Shown here: positions 21,401-29,747 of the stretch, piece after piece | Layout of the letters: the number at the start of each line of letters is the position of its first letter | How positions within the stretch are numbered: position 1 is the stretch's first letter | Assembly (NCBI RefSeq): GCF_002843355.2 | Contig: NZ_PJAI02000003.1 | Span: 1-64,000 of the forward strand | Direction of reading: 5' to 3' | Length of the DNA: 64,000 bases | DNA from: Colwellia echini | Lineage (GTDB): Bacteria > Pseudomonadota > Gammaproteobacteria > Enterobacterales > Alteromonadaceae | The notes under the pieces: model-generated | Seen by the model: only the letters and a program-made list of their open reading frames with translations | Database searches by the model: none | Told to the model about the DNA's origin: nothing | Translations under genes and position numbers: made by a program

Positions 21401-21461
21401 AATCATCTATTAATTGATTAGCGTTTTCTTCAGCTTTCCTTGCACTTTTTTTTACACTCAT
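18405..21461 (-). CDS. Degenerate hybrid sensor kinase-like membrane protein
   Basis: The intact 1018-residue frame follows the outline of a TorS-like hybrid kinase. A first membrane segment (about 50-70) is followed by a roughly 275-residue helical periplasmic region and a second membrane segment (about 345-367). A HisKA-like helical part follows. ELGRYFSTLLSYQHGDVAMA then FYQFSFSLPL aligns with the G2 box and end of a HATPase domain. A receiver-like stretch contains VLLAVKSPEKYQALQYSLQS. A C-terminal HPt-like bundle is present. The kinase His, the ATPase N-box Asn and Gly residues, the receiver Asp cluster and the HPt His are not seen. The domain reading is inference from pattern, but the two-segment sensor topology is clear. 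It may act as a non-catalytic sensor or scaffold. Confidence 0.7.
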   Translation of the reverse strand: MSVKKSARKAEENANQLIDDLPEAPSDKQVTEQQIESSYSKKLFHQFFTLPLFSIFLVVAVLLSSSLWLLTQQLKHTQTLTTEQLPALKSQLLQQTYLINLNELLRELLHTDNPSDIVKLQQALTLQSKKLSLLKSKYKSDYQQWFNNNDKAVNLVIGIADNYSRHELLKNNSLIQLDTLLDAINIELGGEQVSANQEKLLNKVKNQLSNIVITLKSLSLLTPVTVIESLSHQIDEMFVEDYARQLANQQTDNQSVSDIVRDFIRFEDLILKHGLLLKWQAQLSLMADYQKQLHLQEQQVKHILASIVKTNLEGKSVPKVSDDEANFAINIKLIKEAVQLIPPPIWIFYTVILCCIIGLLFVVRARLKTVNKVNINLIERAIQSEKRSLLTKGNNTLIQNEVTPYFCAETEELIKSIEQVNTGKYTESMYLALSEKNNRLTEQLAKVNVKADELTDKTPVFESDCLIDAKTASSFEYQRFITLYTATIKQLVLLGESSISANLNLSNNKNIQTQNNYLFEAYIQGRDLAKQLKRAAYYNYLLSDGAVLTLNNVNIIAEINVVLLNLQNTLLTSNNTVSIDFDNKINLGVTLDVEFFAELFNAFICLLLTEQTNKHLMIRLSLVDKNNGQQKIEFVGQLQVNGNNKSQLPKALQSFSSEISNEVNEQELKVEIQELGRYFSTLLSYQHGDVAMATSTDEFYQFSFSLPLAVTDEQFTHSQFDLSFPASFPEISQTFSTFGCKYLTMPIEVLLAVKSPEKYQALQYSLQSLGLQTCFVNNEYLLQKYWQSGRFAVLITELPCKPFTTFLIDDPMQEQSNKSIDVSRGVFSLNRLSIKLEDKSQNPSYSHWFTGELSVGSSIDEVITTMEPWITTLQRLSATTNRVTELESAQTQGFIKLDNPTPLKQIASFDFNRYLKHQGSAELALFMLDEYTTENGDLITDLHQVFLNNETEKAGRIIQALLDNSKILAADYLLSLCQQWQTLLANQALNNLDEMQIMLLNNTKAAVQAISEHAVSIA

Positions 21462-21682
21462 TTCAATCTACTTTTTTATTTTTCTTTTGGTCGATATTTT
21501 ATACTATTTAGCCTAGCAAAACATTAGTCTTAAGCTTTTTACTTGCCGTATTATTAATGTTAATTTGCTTCTGAAATCTTGAACAAATACTACAGCTGTA
21601 TAATCACATAAGCTTGTTTAAATTAAACAACTATTAAACAACCTGAGCACTTGATAAGCAATGTTACGCACTTATTTTTCAG

Positions 21683-22000
21683 TTAAGACCGTTTATTTAT
21701 AGCTGTATAAAGTAGATTTAAACATTCAGTAGCTGCGCTATCTTGACCTTCAATCCAACAAGACTGACTGTAAAAATCAAAATTCAACACAAAATAGTTT
21801 TCGTTCCAATTAAAACGAATATCTTCTCTGTCAGCACCAAAATTTTGCTCTTTAATTATCACTGGTTCTACAGGTAAAAAAACCAACTTACTTAGCTCAG
21901 TAATATCTTCTTGATACCAATTTTGTGCAAACAATATGTTCAAGTGGTCTTGTTGATAGGTAATCGATTCAATACCTTGTTTAGGGGTTAGTTGCTGCAT
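21683..22000 (-). CDS. Conserved hypothetical protein, possibly DUF3630
   Basis: The 105-residue soluble protein has no signal peptide or membrane segment. Sequence features are alternating strand-like stretches (ENYFVLNFDFYSQSCWIEG) and a helical C terminus (ATECLNLLYTAINK). It resembles the small DUF3630 proteins of Shewanella and Vibrio, by memory only. It lies 221 bases upstream of the kinase-like gene on the same strand. Confidence 0.6.
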   Translation of the reverse strand: MQQLTPKQGIESITYQQDHLNILFAQNWYQEDITELSKLVFLPVEPVIIKEQNFGADREDIRFNWNENYFVLNFDFYSQSCWIEGQDSAATECLNLLYTAINKRS

Positions 22001-22208
22001 AATATGTTACTGTCATTTTTAAGAATTAGTTTGCAATTATACTGTTAAAGTTTATCGCTAATCAGTAATTTTGATAAAAAATCAACGACAAGTTAACTTA
22101 TATTTCATATACTCAAACTACTATTTTATCTTTGTAGCTTAACTATATACATGAACTGCCATGTATTATAATGAGTTACAAATACTTAAATCTAAAGAGA
22201 GTGAAACT

Positions 22209-22514
22209 ATGAATAAATTTCTACTTGCTGTTACAGCAGCAACAGTAATGATTATATCTCCTGTATTTGCAGCAGGTGATGCTGAAGCGGGTAAAGGAAA
22301 ATCAGCAATGTGTGCCGCTTGTCATGGTGCCGCGGGTATTTCCGCTATTCCAATGTACCCTAACTTAGCAGGTCAAAAAGAAGCTTATCTTGTTAAGCAA
22401 CTTAAAGACTTTAAATCAGGAACACGTAACGATCCAACTATGAAAGGTATGGTTATGGCTCTTTCTGAAACAGATATGAATGACTTAGCTGCTTACTTTG
22501 CTAATTTAAAATAA
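22209..22514 (+). CDS. Periplasmic class I cytochrome c, one haem (c4/c5-like)
   Basis: This is a small electron carrier of 101 residues. It has a signal peptide ([21 protein letters not shown]), then the haem c site CAACH and a downstream axial Met in the MKGMVMAL region. The sequence is close to each of the repeats of the three-haem protein at 57753 ([30 protein letters not shown]). I chose ATG at 22209, preceded by GAGAGTG. An in-frame ATG at 22161 would place a polar tail before the signal peptide. It likely passes electrons from the bc1 complex to terminal oxidases. Confidence 0.92.
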   Translation: MNKFLLAVTAATVMIISPVFAAGDAEAGKGKSAMCAACHGAAGISAIPMYPNLAGQKEAYLVKQLKDFKSGTRNDPTMKGMVMALSETDMNDLAAYFANLK

Positions 22515-22520
22515 ACTTTA

Positions 22521-22550
22521 TTAAGTTAGCCTGAGTTCAGGTCAACTTAA
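22521..22550. repeat. Imperfect palindrome CCTGAGTTCAGG after the cytochrome gene
   Basis: TTAAGTTAGCCTGA (22521-22534) and TCAGGTCAACTTAA (22537-22550) are inverted copies with two mismatches. The core matches the terminal repeat of miniature element family B (TAACCTGAGTTC) and the palindrome at 54806-54827. Confidence 0.5.
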
Positions 22551-22551
22551 T

Positions 22552-22591
22552 AAAAAAACACCGTTTAAGTTTACTTAAACGGTGTTTTTTT
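22552..22591 (+). terminator. Rho-independent terminator of the cytochrome c gene
   Basis: A 19-base perfect stem (22552-22570 with 22573-22591) has core ACACCGTTTAAGT and a T run. Its symmetry with an A run on the other side allows it to work in both directions. Confidence 0.92.
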
Positions 22592-22653
22592 ATGTATAAA
22601 TTTTATGCGTTAAAAATTTAGTTACTCAATACCTGAAGCTAAAAATGTTTAGA

Positions 22654-22800
22654 TAACCTGAGTTCTGGATAAGAAAAATACTACAACAGCCTTATTTATC
22701 CGTATTTTATTATATTTAGCTGCGTTTAAGAGCTACCGATTAGCCATCATTGGCGTTACTATCTCGCCTTTAGCTTGAACTAAAACTAGAATATTTATTC
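22654..22800. mobile_element. Truncated copy of miniature element, family B
   Basis: TAACCTGAGTTCTGGATAA (22654-22672), followed by CTACAACAGCCTTA, TTATCCGTATT and TGCGTTT, aligns with the reverse complement of the right half of the element at 50737-50934. CGCCTT also matches further in. The other terminal repeat cannot be found. The right boundary is approximate. Confidence 0.6.
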
Positions 22801-22916
22801 TCTTTGAGTTTTGATCTATCTTTAATTTATTTGATATGGCAAATCCACAATTCTTTATAAGGTAGGCATCCTAAACTTAGCACTAAAGAAAGTTACAACT
22901 ATGATATTTTAGGTAT

Positions 22917-22945
22917 AAAAAAACCTCCCGAAGGAGGTTTTTTTG
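22917..22945 (-). terminator. Terminator of the PEP-CTERM gene
   Basis: AAACCTCC (22921-22928) pairs with GGAGGTTT (22933-22940) around CGAA. A and T runs on both sides make it potentially bidirectional. It lies about 50 bases after the stop codon of the minus-strand PEP-CTERM gene. Confidence 0.9.
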
Positions 22946-22993
22946 TAAACTTTAATGATTATTACATCAATTAAAGTTTAGTCATTAAGCAAA

Positions 22994-23653
22994 TTATGCT
23001 TTACGACGTGCAGCAGCTAGACCTAAAAGACCTAAGCCAAAGATAGCTAAAGTAGTTGGAGCTGGAACTGAGTTAGATTTAAATTGACCACCACCATGAT
23101 ATTCATTAAGTGCAATATCGAAAGTATTATTAGCAGATATTAATGAAACATCAGCGTTATGTGCTTGTGAGTTAGTGTCAAAGTTTTTCCAAGCTGTACC
23201 AGCTATTTCATTTACATCAAAATATGAAGTAAATGACGATGAAGTTGCTGTAGAACTCTGGGTAGCAAAGATAGAAGTTAATGATAACCAAAGAGTATCA
23301 GCCGCAAGAGGATCAGCATGTTCAACCCAAAAATCTAAGGTTCCGCCCGTAACATTACCAGCTGTATCGATGTTAAAACCATCAAAAGTATAAGTAAGTG
23401 CACAACCGGCAACCACACAAAAAGTTGTTGGTGCTGTACCGTTTAAAACGCCTACTCTACCACTACCTGAAATTTCAGTAGCTGTTCTAGCTTCCACGAA
23501 AGAAGCATTAGCGATAAAGTCATTAAATGGGCTAAAGCCAAGATCATACTCTGAATCCCAAGTAATACCAGCTACTGAAAGTTGCTCAGCATTAACGCTG
23601 AAGCTTGAAACTGCAATCGCAGACACTACTGCTATAGTTTTTAAAAAGTTCAT
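22994..23653 (-). CDS. PEP-CTERM sorting-signal exported protein
   Basis: The 219-residue protein has a signal peptide (cleavage near VNAEQ, about residue 22) and a body rich in Ser, Thr, Asn and small residues. The C-terminal signal VPAPTTLAIFGLGLLGLAAA ends in RRKA. This is the tripartite PEP-CTERM tag: a Pro-containing motif, a hydrophobic helix and a basic tail. Family knowledge: exosortase removes the tag at the inner membrane, and such proteins are linked to exopolysaccharide and floc or biofilm matrix. No exosortase is in this window. The start follows AAGGAAG, and a sigma-54-type promoter lies upstream. The body has no recognised domain. Confidence 0.92.
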   Translation of the reverse strand: MNFLKTIAVVSAIAVSSFSVNAEQLSVAGITWDSEYDLGFSPFNDFIANASFVEARTATEISGSGRVGVLNGTAPTTFCVVAGCALTYTFDGFNIDTAGNVTGGTLDFWVEHADPLAADTLWLSLTSIFATQSSTATSSSFTSYFDVNEIAGTAWKNFDTNSQAHNADVSLISANNTFDIALNEYHGGGQFKSNSVPAPTTLAIFGLGLLGLAAARRKA

Positions 23654-23704
23654 GTCATCTTCCTTATATGTTTACAAAGTTGTTTGTGATACCTACCTGT
23701 AATA

Positions 23705-23720
23705 TGCAGAAGCTATGCCA
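23705..23720 (-). promoter_or_regulatory. Sigma-54 (RpoN)-type promoter for the PEP-CTERM gene
   Basis: On the minus strand the sequence reads TGGCAT, AGCTT, CTGCA. GG (23719-23718) and GC (23707-23706) are separated by exactly ten bases, as required for the -24/-12 element (consensus TGGCAC-N5-TTGCA, 9 of 11 positions). Transcription would begin near 23694, giving a leader of about 40 bases. PEP-CTERM genes in other bacteria are known to depend on RpoN with PrsK/PrsR. Confidence 0.65.
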
Positions 23721-23844
23721 ACACATAAAAATATTTTTTTTACCATATAAAACATAATGATACATGAACATGTAATATTATAATAATTAACCTAAAAAAC
23801 TATTGTAAAAATTACTGACACTCTTCTCACTTTAATAAACTAAC

Positions 23845-26655
23845 CTATTCAGTTACATTATTATCCATAGAAACTAATTGCTTTAATTGTGCTATTCGTT
23901 GGTTAACTTCACTTTTATGCGCACTTAAATCCGTTAATAATATTTTGGCTTTTTCGAATTGTTCAGTTGCTATATATGCTTCTGCTAATGCAACTTTTGC
24001 CGTAACATCTACTGAGCCTTTATCTTGTATAGCGGTTAATACCTTTATAGCCTGAGGAAGCTGTTTATTAGCAACCAAAATAACGCCGTAGCTTTCTTGT
24101 AGCATTAAAGCATCAGGCTCAATGGCTATAGCTTGTTCAATATGTTGCTGCGCGTTAACAAGATCATTAGTTAGATATTCTTGCCACGCAAGGTTATTCA
24201 AGGCTATAACATTGTCTGGCTGAAAAAATATAGCCTCTTTATAGGTGTTAATAATTTTAGTTGACTTATCTCCATTACTATCGTTTTTCTGATACAACTC
24301 AGCAAGTAACATCCTTACTCGGTTATCGTCATTATTCTCTTTTAAATAATTTTCTATTACTTGTTCTGCTTGAACACCTTGATTAGAGAACTGCAATGCC
24401 CTTGATAAATTTATGATATTCAATGCAGTAGGAGATTTTTGATAAATACTATTATATAGGCTAATAGCTTGTTGATAGTCTTTATCTATCATCGCAACTT
24501 TAGCCGTTAGATCAACCGTTAAGTCGTTGCTAAACCCTTCTTTTTTAATAGCTGCCAACTGCTTTTTAGCTGCTTTTATATCGTTAGTAGCGAGCTCTAA
24601 ATACGCTAGTATTGACATGAAGTTTTCATCTTGAGGGAAGTCTATATTGGCTTGTTTTACAGCTATTAAAGCTTCAGGGAGCTCATTGTTACGTGCCAAT
24701 GCCGCGATATAAGCTGCTCGTAATATATAGCTATTAATATTAAGCCTGACACCCTCAGCCAAAGTAGCTGATGCCTTATCAAATTGCTTCGTTAATGCAT
24801 AGGTATTTGCCAAAGTTGACCAGTAGCTAGTCGGTAAATTGTTCTCACCTTTTAAGCTTTCTAATAAAACAATAGCGTCAGTTAGCTGTTGGCTTCTGAT
24901 TAAATTTAATGCAATACCTACGACTAGGTTTTTATGAATATAGCCATTAAGCTTATTTGCTTCATATAATGCATTTAAAAAAGAAATAGCAGAAGCTGTA
25001 TCTCCCTGCATTGCTTGTAATGAGTTATATCGACTAATTGCTTCGTAGTGGTTGGGGTTTAACTCCAACACTTTTTCATAACCTAATATTGCCTCCGCGG
25101 TTTGCTTTTTATAGCCATATACCGAGGCTAAACCGTAAAGTGCAGTGACATTATTGCTTTCTAATGATAAAGCTCTATTAAAGTAAGCTTCCGCTTCTGA
25201 CGCTTTTTCTTCTCGCAGAGAAATAAGACCTAACAACAGGTTTCCTGATACTTGGTATTGCTCACTAGCGAGCCACTTTTCAGCAATCGCTTGTGCTTTA
25301 TTTATTTCATTATTTTGAATATATTGACTTCCTAAAGCAAATTCAGTCTCATGCAAAGTTGGGTCAAGTGTTAAGGCTTGTTCTAATGATTCAATGCCAG
25401 ATAAGTCGCCTTGACTAAGTAACAAAGCCCCTTGTTGTCTTTTGATTTGTGCACTATTAGGTGCAATTTGTGCCGCTTTATTTATTAAAGTCTGGGCGTT
25501 AGCAAAGTCACCCGTATTCATTAACTCTAAACTAGTTACTTGTAATAAATCGGTATTACTTTCGCTATTTTGTAGCGCTTCAAGCCTAGCTACTGATGTT
25601 GCTAAATCATCGGTGTAGCCTAGTTTTATTTTTATTGATAATAAGATCACATTGATAGGGTGTTTTGCAGGTAACATATCTTCAAAGCCAATTAACGCAT
25701 CATACGCTTGCTCTAACTCATTAAGTTTGTAGGAGCTAACACCTGCAATCATTTTTGCTGTAAACAAATTTTCATCATAACCAAGCGCTTGATTTGCAAA
25801 TTCTTTTGCCTCAAGGTAATTCTCTTCTTGAAATTTTAATTGTGCTTTATATTGCAGTGGAATTGGTGATTTTTTAAATGTACTTAAAAGGGAGTTGGTA
25901 AGCTTATTCGCTTGTTCATACTTAGCCGCTTTGATTAAGGTATTGGCTTGCAAAAATTGAACATTATAATCCTGTGGGTAATTAGATATAAAACGGTCAA
26001 AAGACTCACTTGCCTGATCAAATTTTTCTAAAGCAAAGTACAAATAACCTTGTAACAATATCGCCTCTGAAAAATCATTATTCGTTACTAATAAGTTATT
26101 TATACTTTCAAGCGCCCCTGTAAAATTTTTATCACTATAGAGTAAGTAGGCGTTTGCCAGTTTACTAAAGTCAGCTTCTCTATTAATTAAGGCCGCTTGA
26201 GATAAGTAATCTTGTGCTTTTTGGGCTTGCCCATTAGCAAGCGCACTAATTCCTGCATAAGTTAAAATAACCACGTAGTCGGTATCGTTAAAATCATCAC
26301 TTGCTTCAACTAATTTTTCGACGTCATCAAATTTGTTAAGTCTTGTTTTTACTTGTGCAAGTAACGGAGCTGATTGCGTAAAACTAGCACCAAGCTCAAC
26401 CGCTCTTTCTAACTCTTTTTCAGCGCTAATATAGTCACCTTGATTAAGATAAGCGTTACCTAAACCTAAACGTGCATCAGCATTTTGAGGAGATAAACGA
26501 ACTGCATTCTTATAATCAATAATTGCTGTAGCAAACTCACCTTTTTTAATATTCTCCTGTGCGCTGACCAGTAACTGCTCGGTATTTTGTGGTTCACTAC
26601 AAGCTCCTACACTTAAAGCTAGGGCAATTGCTGAGCTTATTAATAATTTATTCAT
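23845..26655 (-). CDS. PEP-CTERM system TPR-repeat lipoprotein (PrsT-like), paralogue 1
   Basis: The 936-residue lipoprotein begins MNKLLISSAIALALSVGACS, with lipobox SVGAC and lipidated Cys near residue 19. The rest is a long array of tetratricopeptide repeats, for example IIDYKNAVRLSPQNADARLG and AEAYFNRALSLESNNVTALY. It matches the PEP-CTERM-associated TPR lipoprotein family in length, start and repeats. Such proteins are thought to help export or assembly of matrix polysaccharide from the periplasmic side. It is clearly homologous to the next gene, with the same CSEP after the lipobox and an ELERA motif in the same repeat. The neighbouring PEP-CTERM gene supports the call. Confidence 0.9.
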   Translation of the reverse strand: MNKLLISSAIALALSVGACSEPQNTEQLLVSAQENIKKGEFATAIIDYKNAVRLSPQNADARLGLGNAYLNQGDYISAEKELERAVELGASFTQSAPLLAQVKTRLNKFDDVEKLVEASDDFNDTDYVVILTYAGISALANGQAQKAQDYLSQAALINREADFSKLANAYLLYSDKNFTGALESINNLLVTNNDFSEAILLQGYLYFALEKFDQASESFDRFISNYPQDYNVQFLQANTLIKAAKYEQANKLTNSLLSTFKKSPIPLQYKAQLKFQEENYLEAKEFANQALGYDENLFTAKMIAGVSSYKLNELEQAYDALIGFEDMLPAKHPINVILLSIKIKLGYTDDLATSVARLEALQNSESNTDLLQVTSLELMNTGDFANAQTLINKAAQIAPNSAQIKRQQGALLLSQGDLSGIESLEQALTLDPTLHETEFALGSQYIQNNEINKAQAIAEKWLASEQYQVSGNLLLGLISLREEKASEAEAYFNRALSLESNNVTALYGLASVYGYKKQTAEAILGYEKVLELNPNHYEAISRYNSLQAMQGDTASAISFLNALYEANKLNGYIHKNLVVGIALNLIRSQQLTDAIVLLESLKGENNLPTSYWSTLANTYALTKQFDKASATLAEGVRLNINSYILRAAYIAALARNNELPEALIAVKQANIDFPQDENFMSILAYLELATNDIKAAKKQLAAIKKEGFSNDLTVDLTAKVAMIDKDYQQAISLYNSIYQKSPTALNIINLSRALQFSNQGVQAEQVIENYLKENNDDNRVRMLLAELYQKNDSNGDKSTKIINTYKEAIFFQPDNVIALNNLAWQEYLTNDLVNAQQHIEQAIAIEPDALMLQESYGVILVANKQLPQAIKVLTAIQDKGSVDVTAKVALAEAYIATEQFEKAKILLTDLSAHKSEVNQRIAQLKQLVSMDNNVTE

Positions 26656-26718
26656 ACTAATTCCTTGTTAAATATCAGCCTTATTAAGTGCTTATAAGTT
26701 GTAGCTGACACACAAATA

Positions 26719-26734
26719 ATACAGTTAACTGTAT
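26719..26734. promoter_or_regulatory. 16-bp perfect palindrome upstream of prsT paralogue 1
   Basis: ATACAGTTAACTGTAT is a perfect palindrome 64 bases before the start codon at 26655, a suitable place for an operator. The regulator is unknown. Confidence 0.4.
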
Positions 26735-26796
26735 CACTAGAGCTAAACCCAAATAAAATGATTACCCTGTAATAATTTTAAATCGACTCGATTTCA

Positions 26797-29538
26797 TCAC
26801 AGCTGCGTAATTAATTTTTCTTTCTTCTGTTTTTGTACATCTGTTGTGGTTGTTATTTGGCTTAATATATCTTTTGCTTCATTTGAGCGACTATTAGCGA
26901 TCAAGGCTTCAGCATAATTAAGTTGAATATCAACATCTTGCCCCTTAGTTATTTCAACCGCTTGACTCGCATATTTCAGCGCTGCTCGGTTATCACCCGT
27001 AGCTAATAAGACTTGAGCATAAGTATCAACAACATTGGCTATTTGTGGCGCTAATTTAAAAGCTTGCTCTGCGTGCTGTAATGCTTGTTCTGTTTTGCCT
27101 TGCTCTAAATATAACCAAGCTAAGTTATTATGTGCAATAACATTTTTCGGTTGATTATTAACAACGTCCTCATAGACACCTATCGCTTTAGTGGTATCAT
27201 CTTCAAGATAAATACCCGCTAACATGGTTTTAATACGACCTTCATTTGGATCAATAACTAGATAATTTTCTAATACTTCAACCGCTTTAGAATCTTGTTT
27301 ATCTCCTAAATAAGCGCGCGCCAAATACATTGCATTTTGACTACTAGGATAAACCTCGTAAAGTGTTAAAAGCTTAGGAATAGCTTGTTCATAACTTTCT
27401 TCTAGTAATAAAATTTGACCAAGGAACCCTTGTTTTAATGCATCATTAAAATCCGCAGTCGCTAATGTTTCGTATAGTACTTTAGATTCAGCAATTTGCT
27501 TACTGTTCAGTAAAATTTGCATTTGTATTAGCTGCAGTACTAAATTATCTTTATGGTAATCTAGTCCGCGTTTTATAACGCTTAACGCGCGTGAATTATC
27601 ACCAAGGCTCGCATGTAAGTCTGCCAATAAAATAACAGGTTCAATATGGTAAGGACTCGCTTTTGACCATTGCTCTAATGTTGATTGCACTTTCGCAACG
27701 TCATTTTGCTGTTTATAGCTGAACAACACTAATTGCCAATATCTTTTAGGTAGATTATCAGTTGTTGCAATACTTGATAATAATGTTTCTGCTTCTTTAT
27801 ATTTTTCTAAACTCATCATAGCTTCAGCAACTAATAGTGCTTTATCCGTTTCTACTTTATTTGCTTGGTAAGCTTGTTGTAGTTTTTCTAAAGCCATTTC
27901 ATTTTGATAAACACCAAAGTATTGTCTTAATACTTTATTATTATTCGGTGCTAGGTTAATTAAGTAATCCGCTCGTTGTTTACTTAATGAGTCATTGTTT
28001 TGTTGACGAGCTGATCTAAGTTGCTCTAATAACCCGAAGATATTATCTGGTTCTAACGCTAAGCTCTGCTTTAAAGCGGCTTCCGCTTCGATATATTTTT
28101 GTTCTTTAATTGCAATACTTGCCATCAGATTATAACCACCTGATTTTTCAGGGTAGTCTTTCTGCCATTTAGTCGCAATTGATGTGGCTTTTTCAATATC
28201 ATTGTTTTGCAATGCGGCGTAAGCTAATGCTAATTCAGCTTCAATAAACCCGGGGTCTAACGCGATAGCTTCTTCTAAATTTTGAATGCCTGAAGGGTCA
28301 TTCATCATTAATTTTAAAATCCCCTGCCTGGCACTATCACCCGCGTTAGTCGTTGCTCGCTCATTTTGGGCGAGTAGCTTTTTAGCTTCGTCGGTTGCAC
28401 CTAACTCTAATAATTTATAACTCATTGAAGATAAAAATTGTGCATCTGCCTCAGTTTCACCATTAAAATCGCCAATGGTTGCATTTATTTCATCAAGTAA
28501 GCCTAATTCAAGCTGCGTAACCGCTAACATTCGTCTCGCTTGATGGTCTTGAGGTAAATATTCAACGACTGTATTTAAATGATAATGGCTTCGCTCCCAA
28601 TTTTTTAAATAAAAGGCACTCGCACCCGCAACTAGCTTTAAATTAAATTGATTAAAGTTTGACGATAACGCAAGCTCAGCGTGCTCACTAGCCTTATCAA
28701 ATTCTTTACGGTTAAAGGCAACCATGGCTTTAATATAATGAGCGAAAGGTTGGTTCTCAACTTGAGCTAATATTTTATCTGCGTATTTCTCAGCTTCATC
28801 ATCTTGTCCCGATTTAAGCAAAGCGTCAGCTAACAATAATTGCACAATGCCTGAGCGAGGTTGTAAGTTGAGGAATTCTTTAAAACTAATAGCCGCTTGT
28901 TGATAATCTTTAGTTGCCATTGATACTTGCCCTTGCAGCATGAGGGCATCAACTTGTTTAGCGTCTATAGATAATATTTTTGCAAGTAAGGCTGTTGTTT
29001 CATCATAATTTTCCTCTGAAAGCTGTAAATACGCCAAAGCAAGCATGCTGTATTTATTTTCCTCTCCCAACGACTGCGCTAAATCTACGCTTTCTTTAGC
29101 AACTTCTACTTGTTCGCTGCGCAATGCGGATAAGGTTTTATAAGCTAAATAGTGACTTTGTTCATCACTAGCCAGTACGGAAGCTGCTTCACTTAACGCT
29201 AAGACATCTGCATCACTTTCTGTTAATACATAAGCTCGGGCGAGTAACGGCAACACCTTGTTTGCCATATAATTATATTGTTGTGCGCGTTCAAGCTCTT
29301 TTAACGCCGCAGCACCGTCACCTAAATTTAAATATATTTGACCTAATAAAAAACGTGCTTCGGCATTTTTGTTATCTACTCGAATAGCATTTTTTAATTC
29401 AATAATACTTTCATTAGTTTTATTTTGGCTCAGGTAGCTTTTTGCACTTTTTAAATGGGATTCAACAGAGGCAGGTTCACTACAGGCTGTAATTGCCAGT
29501 GCGACACTTAAACATAGAGAGGCTTTTACAAATTTCAT
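26797..29538 (-). CDS. PEP-CTERM system TPR-repeat lipoprotein (PrsT-like), paralogue 2
   Basis: The 913-residue protein starts with a lipoprotein signal (SVALAITACSEP, lipidated Cys near residue 19). It continues as TPR repeats, for example SIIELKNAIRVDNKNAEARF, ALKELERAQQYNY and ALQHAEQAFKLAPQIANVVD. It shares start, repeat layout and length with the paralogue 141 bases downstream, so this is a tandem duplication that has diverged. Most PEP-CTERM loci carry one such gene, usually next to exosortase and EPS genes. Here neither is close. The start follows AAAGGAAA. Confidence 0.9.
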   Translation of the reverse strand: MKFVKASLCLSVALAITACSEPASVESHLKSAKSYLSQNKTNESIIELKNAIRVDNKNAEARFLLGQIYLNLGDGAAALKELERAQQYNYMANKVLPLLARAYVLTESDADVLALSEAASVLASDEQSHYLAYKTLSALRSEQVEVAKESVDLAQSLGEENKYSMLALAYLQLSEENYDETTALLAKILSIDAKQVDALMLQGQVSMATKDYQQAAISFKEFLNLQPRSGIVQLLLADALLKSGQDDEAEKYADKILAQVENQPFAHYIKAMVAFNRKEFDKASEHAELALSSNFNQFNLKLVAGASAFYLKNWERSHYHLNTVVEYLPQDHQARRMLAVTQLELGLLDEINATIGDFNGETEADAQFLSSMSYKLLELGATDEAKKLLAQNERATTNAGDSARQGILKLMMNDPSGIQNLEEAIALDPGFIEAELALAYAALQNNDIEKATSIATKWQKDYPEKSGGYNLMASIAIKEQKYIEAEAALKQSLALEPDNIFGLLEQLRSARQQNNDSLSKQRADYLINLAPNNNKVLRQYFGVYQNEMALEKLQQAYQANKVETDKALLVAEAMMSLEKYKEAETLLSSIATTDNLPKRYWQLVLFSYKQQNDVAKVQSTLEQWSKASPYHIEPVILLADLHASLGDNSRALSVIKRGLDYHKDNLVLQLIQMQILLNSKQIAESKVLYETLATADFNDALKQGFLGQILLLEESYEQAIPKLLTLYEVYPSSQNAMYLARAYLGDKQDSKAVEVLENYLVIDPNEGRIKTMLAGIYLEDDTTKAIGVYEDVVNNQPKNVIAHNNLAWLYLEQGKTEQALQHAEQAFKLAPQIANVVDTYAQVLLATGDNRAALKYASQAVEITKGQDVDIQLNYAEALIANSRSNEAKDILSQITTTTDVQKQKKEKLITQL

Positions 29539-29650
29539 GCTGAATTTCCTTTAATGCATTATTATTTTAAATATATTTTTATACGAATACTTAGTATCAA
29601 TACTTATACCAATATCACTCACTTTATACAAACTCAGATTTGAGTGAATA

Positions 29651-29685
29651 AAAAATAAAGCCCATTAACAACAAAGTTAACAGGC
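29651..29685 (-). terminator. Terminator downstream of ubiK
   Basis: On the minus strand, GCCTGTTAAC (29685-29676) pairs with GTTAATGGGC (29669-29660), including two G-U pairs. A TTTATTTTTT tract follows. It lies about 60 bases after the ubiK stop. Confidence 0.75.
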
Positions 29686-29747
29686 CTTATATTCTATAGG
29701 TTTTCAGTTTAGCAATAAGTTGCGAAACTTTAGTGACATTAAACAAC

